The notes: generated by a model from the sequence alone, not told the origin. Shown: positions 35,565 to 44,737, counted from the first letter of the stretch. The stretch: DNA of 64,000 nt from G963665545 sp963665545 (GCA_963665545.2 CAXXKZ010000015.1:86109-150108), one strand, 5' to 3'. A program made the numbers and translations.

Positions 35565-36059
35565 CTATGCGGGCAGTTTCTTGACGAATTTCAGTGGCGT
35601 TGAGGTTTTGATCCTGGGCCATGGAAACAGCGGGCCTGGGTCAATTTTGCGTTGCACCAAGATTGCGGGATCGTCGCTGGCGGGGACCGATTCACGATCA
35701 AGGTGTTGGTGGCCGCTGATCCACCGCAGATGGGTATGCTGCATTGCCAACTGCCGAATTAACTCGATCAAAGCGCTTATCTGCGTCTCCGGGTATTGCT
35801 CTGTCACATCCTGCCGGTCAGATTCCAGCCAACGTGGGTAGCGGCCGAGATTGACCAGTTCGATGCCAATGCTGCGTTCGTTGAAACCCCGGATGTGATG
35901 CGCGATTCTGTGCAGCGGAGCCCATTGTTCGGTACGGCCGTCGCGGTCGATGTAGAAGTGCCCGCAGTTGCCTGTGCGCGAGGACTCATGGTGAATTCGT
36001 TCACCAAACTCTCTGGCCGTGGCCAGGTCCGGCAGTTCGGTGCAATGAATGACCACCAA
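35565..36059 (-). CDS. N-acetylmuramoyl-L-alanine amidase (amidase_2, AmpD-like), start unclear
   Basis: A zinc amidase that cuts the peptide from muropeptides or peptidoglycan. Zinc ligands are in VVIHCTELPD (His) and ISGHQHLDRE (His) with a later Asp (ASDDPA); GHFYIDRDG and SIGIELVN are typical. The GTG at 36059 gives 164 residues but begins inside the conserved strand. In the same frame upstream, LPYASRLAIRNSAEVDL looks like the family N-terminus and runs to ~36125. No ATG, GTG or TTG precedes it after the in-frame stop, only CTG or ATC/ATA. It may use a rare start codon, start at TTG 36062, or be a start-codon mutant. Confidence 0.8.
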   Translation of the reverse strand: MVVIHCTELPDLATAREFGERIHHESSRTGNCGHFYIDRDGRTEQWAPLHRIAHHIRGFNERSIGIELVNLGRYPRWLESDRQDVTEQYPETQISALIELIRQLAMQHTHLRWISGHQHLDRESVPASDDPAILVQRKIDPGPLFPWPRIKTSTPLKFVKKLPA

Positions 36060-36150
36060 GTCGACCTCAGCAGAGTTTCGAATCGCCAGCCGGGAGGCAT
36101 AGGGTAGGAGGTTTTGTTTTATTTTCAGATCGATCTGAGTTCACCGCCTG

Positions 36151-37521
36151 TCAGAGTTTGCGCTGGCGTAAGTCTTCCAGCCAGGTGTCCAGCGTCGCAC
36201 GGTCATGCCAGTTGCCCGCCCGTATGACACCCCTGATGTTCTGTGTGGCATTGATGTCCTGAAGTGGGTTGGCGCCCAACAGCACCAGGTGTGCATCGAA
36301 GCCGGGCTCGATGTCGCCGCTACGCTGCCGACCCAGAAACTCGGCGACCTGAATCGTCCCTGTCTGCAGCGCCTGCAACGGCGTCAAGTCTGCTGCCACC
36401 ATGAAGGCCAACTCCTGGTGAATCGAAAAACCGGACACGTTCATGATCTGCGGTGCATCGGAGCCCAGTAAAAGTCCGGCTCCGGCATCCTGGAGCGTCC
36501 GAATCAGGCTGCGCCTGACATCGAGGAACTTCAGGCGGTCCGCTTCAGGGACCTGACTGCGGACGTCCTCAACTGCACTGACCCAGGCCTCGCGGGTCTT
36601 GTCTGAAACAAACTCCATGCCGGGTCTTTGCAGAAGCTCCGCCACCGGCACGTTGCCAGCAAGATTTTCCAGCAGGCTTTGCGTGGGCACATTCCACACA
36701 CCAGCCTGCCGGGTGGCCATGGCCAGGGGGGCGGTCAGTCTCATATCGATCGACTGGACCAGGTTGAGCCCAAATAACCCGGGTTCTTCGCCATATTGTG
36801 GCGCCCCTGCGGGCACCATAGCTGCCGCGTAGCCGTCGAGATGGTCAATCGTTGCCTGGCGTTGCCTCAACGTGGCTTGCAGGCCAACGTCTGCCGAGAT
36901 GTGGCCAGCGAAGGGAATGCCAAGGGCGTTGGCGGTATTGGCAATGGCTTCGAACTCAGCGGCCTTGAGTCCGGGATGCAGTTTGAGAAAATCAAAACCG
37001 GCGGTATGCTGGGCCCGCACTTTCTCCTCGGCCTGCTCCGGTGAGTCGACAGATCTGCCGTTAAACGAGGGTCCGCTGGTGATCAGGCGCGGACCGATCC
37101 AGTGTCTTTGCTGGGTCAACCCTCCGCGCAAATCCAGGTGCCAGTTTTCGCCGAGCATGCCCCGCGCCGTGGTTACACCATTGGCCAGGTAGAGGGTCAA
37201 AATATCACGGGCCCGTTGTTCTCCAGACGATTTTGACGGTATGTGGGCATGCATCTCCGCGAGCCCCGGGATTAGCCAGCCGCCGGCCGCGTCAACGACC
37301 TGGGCGGTGGCCTCCGGCGAATGATTTCCTGCTGCGACGATTTCGCTGATGCGGCCTTCGCGGATCACGACGTCCACTGACCTCCTGGTGTCTCCATTGC
37401 CCATCGAAATGATGTTCACGGCGCTGATGACGAGCGTTTGCGCAAGGGCATTGGAAGTCGACCAGGCCAGGGTCAAGGTGAGCGTCAATGCCAACCAACA
37501 CGATGCAAATACTTTTTTCAT
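36151..37521 (-). CDS. Exported amidohydrolase family protein
   Basis: A 456-residue protein from ATG 37521 (MKKVFASCWLALTLTL), preceded by GAAGGA at proper spacing; an ATG 9 bases upstream lies too close to the same site. The signal peptide ends near NALAQ. The amidohydrolase barrel shows AEMHAHIPS (HxH), FLKLHPGL, IPFAGHIS, ATIDHLDGYA and the metal Asp in LLLGSDAPQIMN. It is a single-domain relative of the fusion protein at 1-2848. Family members act on peptides, hydantoins or imides; the substrate is unknown. It starts one base after the DUF2333 stop, so translation is probably coupled. Confidence 0.88.
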   Translation of the reverse strand: MKKVFASCWLALTLTLTLAWSTSNALAQTLVISAVNIISMGNGDTRRSVDVVIREGRISEIVAAGNHSPEATAQVVDAAGGWLIPGLAEMHAHIPSKSSGEQRARDILTLYLANGVTTARGMLGENWHLDLRGGLTQQRHWIGPRLITSGPSFNGRSVDSPEQAEEKVRAQHTAGFDFLKLHPGLKAAEFEAIANTANALGIPFAGHISADVGLQATLRQRQATIDHLDGYAAAMVPAGAPQYGEEPGLFGLNLVQSIDMRLTAPLAMATRQAGVWNVPTQSLLENLAGNVPVAELLQRPGMEFVSDKTREAWVSAVEDVRSQVPEADRLKFLDVRRSLIRTLQDAGAGLLLGSDAPQIMNVSGFSIHQELAFMVAADLTPLQALQTGTIQVAEFLGRQRSGDIEPGFDAHLVLLGANPLQDINATQNIRGVIRAGNWHDRATLDTWLEDLRQRKL

Positions 37522-37522
37522 T

Positions 37523-38509
37523 TCAACCATCCTTCAGCAGTTGTCTCAGGTCGATAATGGCGGCATTGGCGCGGGCGATGTAATTGGCCATGACCAGTGA
37601 ATGATTGGAAAAGAAGCCAAATTTGCCGCCATTGAGGACCATCGGGGCGTGCAATGGCTCCAGCGTGGTTTCAAGCTCACGGATGATCTGTCGAAAACTG
37701 ATCAGGGCGTTCTTTTTCCTCAGCACGTCATCGAAATCCTTTTCCATGGCGCGCAGGAACAGGACCAGGGCCCAGGCAGTTCCGCGAGTCTCGTAAAACA
37801 CATCGTCAATCTGTGTCCAAGGGGTCTTGACCATAATGACATCGGCGGTATCCGTCGATTGCTTCGCGCCGGCATCTCCGGCCAGATCGGTATTGAGGCG
37901 CGCCTGTCCCACAGAGGCGGAAAGACGCTGTGACAGCGAGCCCAATCGTTTTTCCACCACTGCCAGCCAGGTCGTCAGATTATCCGCCCGGGCATAAAAC
38001 TGCGCATCTCTCTCATTCGGGTCAGTCAACCTGACGATGTATTTCTCAGTGGCTGCGATGCCCTTGCGGTATCGCCCCTCGGTGTCCGGTGGGATCCAGC
38101 GCGCAGTATCATAATGAAAAAGTGGGTCAGCCTCGGCCAGGTCGAGGTCTTCGATGGACTGTGTTTGTGAGCGGCTGAAATTGTTGCGCAGCGCCCGCGC
38201 CAGGTCCCGCACCTGGGTTACTACACCAAACTCCCAATTCGGCAAATTGTCGAGAAAAATCCAGGGCGGCATGACGTCGTTGGACATATAGCCACCGCGT
38301 TTGTCGAGCATGACCTTAACGACTTCGGCCAGCGTGGCAGTGGTGGTATACCCGGTGACCACTGTGTGACCGTGCTCCTGGGCATGCAGCGCAGCGCGCT
38401 GTGTCAGGCTAAACAAGTCCGGTTCCTCATTGAACCAGAACATCATCGCCAGGCAAATGATGATCAGGCCGGCCGGAATACTGATCCACAGAATTTTGTT
38501 TCCTGGCAT
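37523..38509 (-). CDS. DUF2333-family membrane-anchored protein
   Basis: A 328-residue protein with an N-terminal membrane segment (LWISIPAGLIIICLAMMFWF, residues ~7-26) and a soluble, probably periplasmic body. GGYMSNDVMPPWIFLDNLPNWEFG and the C-terminal FFSNHSLVMANYIARANAA are recognisable DUF2333 segments. Function is not known. It is first gene of an operon with the amidohydrolase downstream. Confidence 0.82.
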   Translation of the reverse strand: MPGNKILWISIPAGLIIICLAMMFWFNEEPDLFSLTQRAALHAQEHGHTVVTGYTTTATLAEVVKVMLDKRGGYMSNDVMPPWIFLDNLPNWEFGVVTQVRDLARALRNNFSRSQTQSIEDLDLAEADPLFHYDTARWIPPDTEGRYRKGIAATEKYIVRLTDPNERDAQFYARADNLTTWLAVVEKRLGSLSQRLSASVGQARLNTDLAGDAGAKQSTDTADVIMVKTPWTQIDDVFYETRGTAWALVLFLRAMEKDFDDVLRKKNALISFRQIIRELETTLEPLHAPMVLNGGKFGFFSNHSLVMANYIARANAAIIDLRQLLKDG

Positions 38510-38645
38510 TTTGATTTACCCGATAGCGCGAAGTGCGTATTTCATCTTGATGCAAGATAGCAGGTTTTGCGCGCTGGGCACGTGCCACAAGTTCGACTCG
38601 GGGCGAATCGATTGTCCGATCAAAGCGCCTGGGGTCTAACCTCGT

Positions 38646-39365
38646 TCAGGCGCTGGCGGATATCGGTGTCAGCGCCTCGTAGAGCTCGGTGTAGATGCGC
38701 TCCAGTTGCAGATCTTCTGAACCGATGACTGCCGCGGAACCGGATTGCATGCTGAGTAAGTGTGCGTGCATGCCGTTGAAGTGAATGTCCTCGACATCGC
38801 CCAAGCGGGTCTCAGGCATGTAGATCACCGTTAGCGGGCCCTGGTCGGTATTCAGCACGAGGTGTAGGCCGTCGCCGTCGGGCGTGGGACACAATGTGAT
38901 GAAGCCAACCGACTGCGCCATCTTGGCAGACATTTCGATGCCGATATCGGCCAGGATCTCACGTAATTTAAAAGCATCGCCCGCATTTGCCAGGGCGAGC
39001 ACCTTGGCGCCGTCGGCCCGGTAGTGATCCATGACATAGTCTTCGACGGAGTCCCAGGTCCGATTCATTTTCCAGGCCATTCCAATTGCCGCGACGGTAA
39101 TGAGCACGCTGGCCGCGACCGCAACCGGCCGCCACCAGGAAGCTCGTTGGTGCAGAGGATGGGCGCAGATTGATGTGATGTCAGCATTGAGATCGGCCGG
39201 CACATCCAATTGCAGGGCGGTTTTAAGCTTTTGCTCAAACGCCCGCGCCTCGGCGACTGCCTGCTTGAATTCCGGACCCGATTCACGGGCGGCCAGAAAT
39301 TCCGAATCCTGACTTTGCGGATCCGCCCCCAATATTCGCCTGAACTCAGAATAGTTCATGGACAT
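38646..39365 (-). CDS. DUF3379-type anti-sigma factor, zinc motif lost
   Basis: A 239-residue protein encoded with, and overlapping by 20 bases, the upstream ECF sigma gene. The N-terminus (MNYSEFRRILGADPQSQDSEFLAARE) matches DUF3379, but the H-x3-C-x2-C zinc residues typical of such anti-sigma domains are absent. A membrane segment lies at ~81-102 (RPVAVAASVLITVAAIGMAW), followed by a ~135-residue periplasmic domain. It is predicted to hold the sigma factor at the membrane until a signal arrives. The signal is unknown. Confidence 0.75.
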   Translation of the reverse strand: MSMNYSEFRRILGADPQSQDSEFLAARESGPEFKQAVAEARAFEQKLKTALQLDVPADLNADITSICAHPLHQRASWWRPVAVAASVLITVAAIGMAWKMNRTWDSVEDYVMDHYRADGAKVLALANAGDAFKLREILADIGIEMSAKMAQSVGFITLCPTPDGDGLHLVLNTDQGPLTVIYMPETRLGDVEDIHFNGMHAHLLSMQSGSAAVIGSEDLQLERIYTELYEALTPISASA

Positions 39366-39873
39366 TACCAGTTACTCCATCTTTTTGCAGTCGGCCTTTC
39401 AGTTGTTCGCGGGCCCGAAACAGCTGAGTCATAACCGCGCTTTTCGTGATTCCAAGCTGGTCAGAAATTTCCTGACAGCTATACCCCAATACCACCTGCA
39501 TTAACAATGGCTCTCTATATTTTGGTGCCAGCTTTCTGATTTGCTGGCGTAGCAATACGACTTCGGCGCGGTCATCCGGCTCCAGCTCTGATTTTTCCGG
39601 AACCACAACATCGTCGACATCGGTAAACTTGGGCACCTTGCGTTCAAAAGTGCGCGCAAACTCACGTCTCAGGATGGTGATCAGCCAGCTCTTGGCGGCG
39701 CCTGAGTCCTTCAGGTTATCCAGTGCTTTCCAGGCCCTGAGAAAGGTTTCCTGCACCAAATCCTTGGCCAGCGCGTCGTTGCCACAAATCCACATCGCGT
39801 AGCGATACAAATCCGTCGAATATGCGGTGGCCAGCTGGTTGAACCTGGCGTGCCGTTCCGTATCATTGCTCAT
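39346..39873 (-). CDS. ECF-type RNA polymerase sigma factor
   Basis: A 175-residue sigma factor with only regions 2 and 4. Region 2 is LYRYAMWICGNDALAKDLVQETFLRAWKALD, and region 4 is YREPLLMQVVLGYSCQEISDQLGITKSAVMTQLFRAREQL with its helix-turn-helix. The linker is acidic. It is the first gene of a two-gene operon with the DUF3379 anti-sigma. The regulon cannot be seen. Confidence 0.93.
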   Translation of the reverse strand: MSNDTERHARFNQLATAYSTDLYRYAMWICGNDALAKDLVQETFLRAWKALDNLKDSGAAKSWLITILRREFARTFERKVPKFTDVDDVVVPEKSELEPDDRAEVVLLRQQIRKLAPKYREPLLMQVVLGYSCQEISDQLGITKSAVMTQLFRAREQLKGRLQKDGVTGNVHELF

Positions 39874-40211
39874 GACCGGAATACCTGGGCAAATATTGCA
39901 GTTTATTGCGAAAAGAAATGATATTTCTCAATTCCTGGTGGTGCGCTGGTCGGCTGTAAACTATTCCGCGCGCTTATTCAATTGGGCCGGGGAAATCATG
40001 GCCTTGAGGCCGTTCAGGGGTTGCTTAGAACTCGTCATCCCGACGGCGTAATGCGATAATAGTAGCCTTGGCGGGGCGCTTTGGCCATTCTTCGTTGTGA
40101 CTAATGGCACTTAATCCAGTCGGACCGAGCACGCACGCTTGCGTTTCGAGTGGTGGACAGTCGACTGGGCGCGCACATTCACCGAATGCGGCCGGGGTTG
40201 GGCAAGACCTT
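39874..40211. other. 338-base divergent intergenic region
   Basis: This separates the ECF sigma operon (leftward) from the methyltransferase gene (rightward). I see no gene and no clear -35/-10 pair. A GATAAT at ~40055 is an isolated -10-like hexamer, and no convincing ECF-type GGAAC element was found. Confidence 0.5.
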
Positions 40212-40871
40212 ATGAGTATGAATTTCGAACAAGCTCGCTTCAACATGGTTGAGCAGCAGATTCGGCCCTGGGAAGTGCTGGATGGTCGCGTGCTGGAACT
40301 GCTCGAATCGATGCGGCGCGAGGATTTCGTTCCGATCAGATATCGCAAGCTGGCATTTGCCGATCTGGCAATACCTATCGGCCACGATCAATTCATGATG
40401 CGCCCCAAGATCGAGGGCCGCATGTTGCAAGCGCTTGAGCTTGAAGCTGACGAAACAGTGCTGGAAATTGGAACCGGCAGTGGCTTCATCACAGCCTGCC
40501 TGGCCCAACTGGCCAAGCGCGTGGTGTCGGTGGAAATTCTGCAACCGCTATACGACGAGGCTGGTCTGCGTCTGGAAGAGCACAAGGCCGATAACATCGA
40601 GTTGTTCCAGGGTGACGTCATGAGTGGCTGGCAGCCGGAACAGGCCCATGATGTGGTTGTCGTCACGGGTTCGGTATTTGACGTGCCCGAATCGTTTCTC
40701 GGTTGGGTCAATCCGGGTGGCCGGCTGTTTGTGATCAAGGGGTCATCGCCAGTCATGGAGGCACGCCTGATTACCAGGCTCGACATCAGCCAATGGCGTG
40801 TGGAAAGTCTGTTCGAGACCGATTTGCCCCGGTTGATTAACGCTGATCCTCCCGAGGAGTTTCAGTTTTAG
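40212..40871 (+). CDS. Protein-L-isoaspartate O-methyltransferase family protein
   Basis: A 219-residue class I methyltransferase. The ATG at 40212 (MSMNFEQARFNMVEQQIRPW) matches the family N-terminus; the frame extends upstream without support. The SAM site is ETVLEIGTGSGFITACLAQLAKRVVSVE. FADLAIPIGHDQFMMRPKIEGRMLQAL corresponds to the PCMT substrate segment, although the usual ISQP motif is altered to MMRP, so repair of isoaspartate is not assured. Homologues of this subgroup often precede tolC, as here. Confidence 0.85.
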   Translation: MSMNFEQARFNMVEQQIRPWEVLDGRVLELLESMRREDFVPIRYRKLAFADLAIPIGHDQFMMRPKIEGRMLQALELEADETVLEIGTGSGFITACLAQLAKRVVSVEILQPLYDEAGLRLEEHKADNIELFQGDVMSGWQPEQAHDVVVVTGSVFDVPESFLGWVNPGGRLFVIKGSSPVMEARLITRLDISQWRVESLFETDLPRLINADPPEEFQF

Positions 40872-40972
40872 CAATCATGGGGTGTTGCATGCCGCCCGGA
40901 CCATTGATCCGGCACCATAGTGGCCGCAGTTTGAATGCCTGATGGCTGAAGATTTGTAATTGGGAGTTAGGA

Positions 40973-42313
40973 ATGTCTGACAAGATACGCCCGTTGTGGG
41001 TGATTGCATTAATCCTGCTGGTTTCGCCGGCAGCATTCGCTGTGGACCTTGTGGGTGCCCATGATTTGGCGCTGAAAAGTGATCCGCGCTTGCAGGCTGC
41101 GGAATATCGTCGCATGGCGACCGACGAGACCAAGAAGCAAGCCTGGGCCAATTTGTTACCCGATATCAGCGCCGGCGCCAACGTGGTGCGCGGCAACTCA
41201 GAGGTGATCATCGGTGGCCAGACGCTTTCAGACGATAAAAAGGACACCTACAACTGGGATGTCACACTGATTCAGAGCCTTTACCGCCAGTCCAACTACG
41301 AACGGCTCGACATTGCCCGCGGGCAGATTTCGCAGGCCGAGGCTGTTTACCAGATCGCCTTTCAAGATTTTCTGATCAGGGTGGCCGACAGGTACTTCCT
41401 GGTGCTGACCAATATCGACGGCGTGACCTTTGCAGAGGCCGAAGAAAAGGCCTTTCAAAGACAGTTCGAGCAGGCCGAGCAGCGCTTTGAAGTCGGCCTG
41501 ACAGCCATCACCGACGTCCACGAGGCGCGCGCCACCTATGACAACGCGCGGGCCCGCGCGATCGTCGCACGCAATGACCTGGCGGACGCCAAGGAGCAAA
41601 TGCGGGCGATCACCGGACAACATTTTGACGCCTTCGACCGTTTACAAGACGTGCTGCCGTTGGTTGAGCCCAATCCGTCTTCGGTTGCTGAGTGGGTGGA
41701 ACGATCACTGCGCAATAATCCTTCCGTGCTGTCGGCCCAGGCAGGGGTCGAGATTGCCGACTCCAATATGCGGCTGGAACGTGCGGGCCACTACCCCACG
41801 CTGGATCTTGTCGCCAGCGTTACCCGCTTCACCAACGACAATTACATTCCGCAACTTCCCGTAGCGGTGCCGCCGAGCCTGAAAGTCAACGACGAACAGA
41901 TCATGTTGCTGCTGGATATTCCGCTTTACCAGGGGGGACGGGTGAGTTCCAGAACCCGGCAGGCCAAGTTGCTGATGGATGCAACCAGTTCGGACCTGGA
42001 TGACGTTCAACGCTCGGTGGTGCGCGATGCGGAAAACGCCTTCCGTGCAGTTTTGGCCGGCATTCAGGAAGTAGAGGCATTCAAACAGGCGCAGATCTCT
42101 GCACAAAGCGCCCTGGAAGCCACCCAGGCCGGCTTTGAAGTCGGCACACGAACCATTGTTGATGTGTTGATCGCCGAGCAGAATTCATTCCAGGCATTGC
42201 GTAACAATTCTTTCGCCCGGCACGCCTATATCCTGCGACACCTGCGGCTGAAAAGCGTGGCCGGTGAGCTCAATTCAGAGGACTTGAGGATCGTCAATCA
42301 GCTGCTCGAGTAG
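40973..42313 (+). CDS. tolC: TolC-family outer membrane channel protein
   Basis: A 446-residue outer-membrane efflux/secretion duct. The signal peptide ends LLVSPAAFAVD. Two structural repeats follow, each with long helices (ARGQISQAEAVYQIAFQDFLIRVADRYF and DLDDVQRSVVRDAENAFRAVLAGIQEVEAF) and YNWDVTLIQSLYRQ / LLLDIPLYQGGRVSSRTRQA beta segments. VGLTAITDVHEARATYDNARA is a typical motif. It converges with waaA, the two stop regions overlapping by 20 bases. Confidence 0.93.
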   Translation: MSDKIRPLWVIALILLVSPAAFAVDLVGAHDLALKSDPRLQAAEYRRMATDETKKQAWANLLPDISAGANVVRGNSEVIIGGQTLSDDKKDTYNWDVTLIQSLYRQSNYERLDIARGQISQAEAVYQIAFQDFLIRVADRYFLVLTNIDGVTFAEAEEKAFQRQFEQAEQRFEVGLTAITDVHEARATYDNARARAIVARNDLADAKEQMRAITGQHFDAFDRLQDVLPLVEPNPSSVAEWVERSLRNNPSVLSAQAGVEIADSNMRLERAGHYPTLDLVASVTRFTNDNYIPQLPVAVPPSLKVNDEQIMLLLDIPLYQGGRVSSRTRQAKLLMDATSSDLDDVQRSVVRDAENAFRAVLAGIQEVEAFKQAQISAQSALEATQAGFEVGTRTIVDVLIAEQNSFQALRNNSFARHAYILRHLRLKSVAGELNSEDLRIVNQLLE

Positions 42314-43613
42314 CTTTGCCCGTAAAGGTTTCTTCGATCAGCTTAATGGTGCGCGCCGTGGCACCGCGGCCGGACGCAGCCACGCGACGAGCCGCGCCGC
42401 CCATTTCAATTCTCCTGGCTGGCTCGGCCAGTAGCCGGGTCACGATTGCAGGCAAAGCTTCCCCATCTGGAATCGAAAGCGCGCCGGCACCGGCCAGCAG
42501 TTTTTCGGCGATTTCACCTAACTGCCAGGTATTTGGTCCCAGCAGCACAGGCTTGCCGAGGGCCGCAGGTTCCAGGGCATTGTGTCCGCCGACGGCAGCC
42601 AGGGTTCCACCGACAAAAGCCACGTCGCCTGCGGCATAGCACGCCAGCAAATCACCCATGGAATCGATCACCATACAGTGGGTATCGACTGTGCAACAGG
42701 TCCCTGAAGAAAGGCGCAGCGTTTCCAGTCCCGCTCGGCGGGCGTCCGTGACGGCCTGGCCGAAGCTTTCGGGGTGTCTTGGCGCCATCACCAGCAAGGC
42801 ATTGGGAAACGTTTCGAGCACCGTCATCCATGCCGTGGCCAGAATTGTATGCTCGATACCGCGCGTGCTCCCGGCCACGAGTACAGGGCGATCCCTCCCC
42901 CACAAGGCACGTAGGGCAGCACCGGCCTCGACAACGTTGGGGTCGACGTCGACGTCGAATTTAAGGTTGCCCGTCAGCTCGATTCGATCCTTGGCCACAC
43001 CCAGCGCCATCAGTCTTTCCCGATCAATCGCGCTTTGCGCCCCGATGCGGCTGGCCAGGATCACGGACCCGCCAATCCACCGGCCGATACGGCCGCCCAT
43101 GCGCAGATATGACCGCAGGGATTTCTCTGACAAACGCGCATTGGCAATAACGATGGGAACGCCTGTCGCGCTGGCACCATGGTAGAGCTGCGGCCAAATT
43201 TCTGTTTCCAGAACGAGCAGCAAGCGCGGTGAGAAATGCTTGTAGAAGCGGCGCACAGCGCCCGGCAGCTCGAGCGGTACGTAGCAATGCCCGACGCGCT
43301 CACCGAACAATGCCTTCACCCGTCTCGAGCCGGTGGGCGTTAACGTCGTGACGATGAGTTTATGGTCAGGGTAGCGGGCCATCAAGGCCTGGATCAGGGG
43401 ACTCGCCGCGGTCACTTCGCCAACCGACGCGGCGTGGATGATGATGGTCTGGCGCCTGGTGCATGAATCAGCGGCAATAAAGCCGAAGCGTTCTGGCCAA
43501 CGCCGGAGATAATCAGAGTTGCCCAGACCCCTGACCAGAAGGTAGAACAGCGCCAACGGTGTGGCAAGGTAGATGGCCAGGGTGTAAAGCCTGTGCATGT
43601 TAGTCAGCTTCAT
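42294..43613 (-). CDS. waaA: 3-deoxy-D-manno-octulosonic acid (Kdo) transferase
   Basis: Adds Kdo to lipid IVA at the inner membrane. The 439-residue GT30 enzyme has an N-terminal anchor (LYTLAIYLATPLALFYLLVRGL). The first Rossmann half contains IIIHAASVGEVTAASPLI and LILVLETEIWPQL-type sequence (LLLVLETEIWPQLYHGA). The second half has LVMAPRHPESF and GGTLAAVGGHNALEPAALGKPVLLGPN. It is divergent from the lipid A acyltransferase gene. Confidence 0.95.
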   Translation of the reverse strand: MKLTNMHRLYTLAIYLATPLALFYLLVRGLGNSDYLRRWPERFGFIAADSCTRRQTIIIHAASVGEVTAASPLIQALMARYPDHKLIVTTLTPTGSRRVKALFGERVGHCYVPLELPGAVRRFYKHFSPRLLLVLETEIWPQLYHGASATGVPIVIANARLSEKSLRSYLRMGGRIGRWIGGSVILASRIGAQSAIDRERLMALGVAKDRIELTGNLKFDVDVDPNVVEAGAALRALWGRDRPVLVAGSTRGIEHTILATAWMTVLETFPNALLVMAPRHPESFGQAVTDARRAGLETLRLSSGTCCTVDTHCMVIDSMGDLLACYAAGDVAFVGGTLAAVGGHNALEPAALGKPVLLGPNTWQLGEIAEKLLAGAGALSIPDGEALPAIVTRLLAEPARRIEMGGAARRVAASGRGATARTIKLIEETFTGKATRAAD

Positions 43614-43696
43614 TCCCAGGGTGCGCGCAGGCTTTTGAGTATATCACCCGTATCATTGTGCTTGGCCTGTTAATCCGTTCAGTGGAGAATAGCGGG

Positions 43697-44614
43697 GTGA
43701 TCACAGTGCTCCCTCAAAGACCCCCCTTCACCCCCCGCTACTGGGGGGGTTGGATGGGAATCGGCTTATTGTGGCTGATGGGCAAACTCCCACACCGGGT
43801 GGGTCACGTTTTGTCGGTCCCACTGGGGAACCTGATGTTGAGGCTGATGAAGCGCCGCCGCCTGATTGCTGAGCGCAACATTGCTTGTTGCTTTCCCGAA
43901 TGGAGCGATGATCAGCGTGAGGCGTGCCTGCGGGGCTCGTTTCGTTCCCTGGCGCGGGCCCTGTTCGAGACAGCCCTGTCCTGGTCAGGGGCGGCCAATC
44001 GACTGGCCCGCCTCGGTGGAATCGATGGCTTGGAGAACCTGCGCCAGGCCTCGGCGTCGGGGCGCGGTGTCTTGTTGGTCACGGCGCATATCAGTTGCCT
44101 GGAGATCGGCGGCCGCATCATGTCTTTCGAGGTGGCGTCCGCCGGAATTTACCGGCCACTCAAGAGCCGTGTACTGGAGTACTACCAAACGCGCAGCCGG
44201 CTCGCCTATGGCCAGGGCATGATTCAAAAGCACGATGTCCGCAGCGCCATTCGCCACCTGCGCGGCGGCGGCAACTTGTGGTATGCGCCGGATCAGGACT
44301 TCGGGCCGAGCCAGACGCTGTTTGCGTCCTTCTTTGGTATTCAAACGGCGACGTTGCTGGCGACCGTTCGACTGGCAACGCTGACCGGGTGTGCGGTTGT
44401 GCCCATGTTCCCTTGCTATGACTCGGAGCGCCACCGCTATACCGTGAAGTTTCTGCCGGCGCTGGACAACTTTCCGTCGGCTGATCCGGGGCGGGATCTG
44501 ACTCGAATTAATGCCATAATGGAGGCGCACATTCGCACGGCTCCGGAACAGTACTGGTGGATTCACCGCCGCTTCAAGACCCGTCCGCAAGACGAATCGC
44601 CGTTCTACGAATGA
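43697..44614 (+). CDS. Lipid A biosynthesis late acyltransferase (LpxL/HtrB family)
   Basis: Transfers an acyl chain from acyl-ACP to Kdo2-lipid IVA. The GTG at 43697 has GGAG nine bases upstream and gives 305 residues, the family length; an earlier in-frame start at 43658 lacks a ribosome site. The catalytic H-x4-D/E motif is HISCLE (His131, Glu136). NIACCFPEWSDDQREACL, YRPLKSRVLEYYQTR and WYAPDQDFGPSQTLFASFFG are family blocks. It lies beside waaA and near the O-antigen ligase, so the locus handles the lipid A-core junction. Confidence 0.92.
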   Translation: MITVLPQRPPFTPRYWGGWMGIGLLWLMGKLPHRVGHVLSVPLGNLMLRLMKRRRLIAERNIACCFPEWSDDQREACLRGSFRSLARALFETALSWSGAANRLARLGGIDGLENLRQASASGRGVLLVTAHISCLEIGGRIMSFEVASAGIYRPLKSRVLEYYQTRSRLAYGQGMIQKHDVRSAIRHLRGGGNLWYAPDQDFGPSQTLFASFFGIQTATLLATVRLATLTGCAVVPMFPCYDSERHRYTVKFLPALDNFPSADPGRDLTRINAIMEAHIRTAPEQYWWIHRRFKTRPQDESPFYE

Positions 44615-44659
44615 GGGCCGCCAACCGCCAAGCTTAGCGCGCTTGAAAGGAGGAATCAG

Positions 44660-44737
44660 ATGAAGACAGTGCTGCGATGGTTTTTCCTCATCACAGTCGC
44701 CGTCATTTCCGCGGCGGTGCTGATCTCTTTGGTCTGA
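44660..44737 (+). CDS. Putative 25-residue single-pass membrane miniprotein
   Basis: ATG 44660 is preceded by a perfect AAAGGAGG (44646-44653) at ideal spacing. The product is MKTVLRWFFLITVAVISAAV followed by LISLV: a short basic N-terminus then one continuous hydrophobic helix. It lies 45 bases after the acyltransferase stop, and its 3' half overlaps the 3' end of the convergent O-antigen ligase gene. The strong ribosome site and membrane-helix composition argue for real translation. Function is unknown; it may be an accessory to the acyltransferase or LPS machinery. Confidence 0.6.
   Translation: MKTVLRWFFLITVAVISAAVLISLV

Noticed and set aside
35500..35610. A complete tRNA gene at the T-arm sequence
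   Set aside because: No 5' acceptor strand complementary to AGGGAGT and no D or anticodon arm occur at the right distance.
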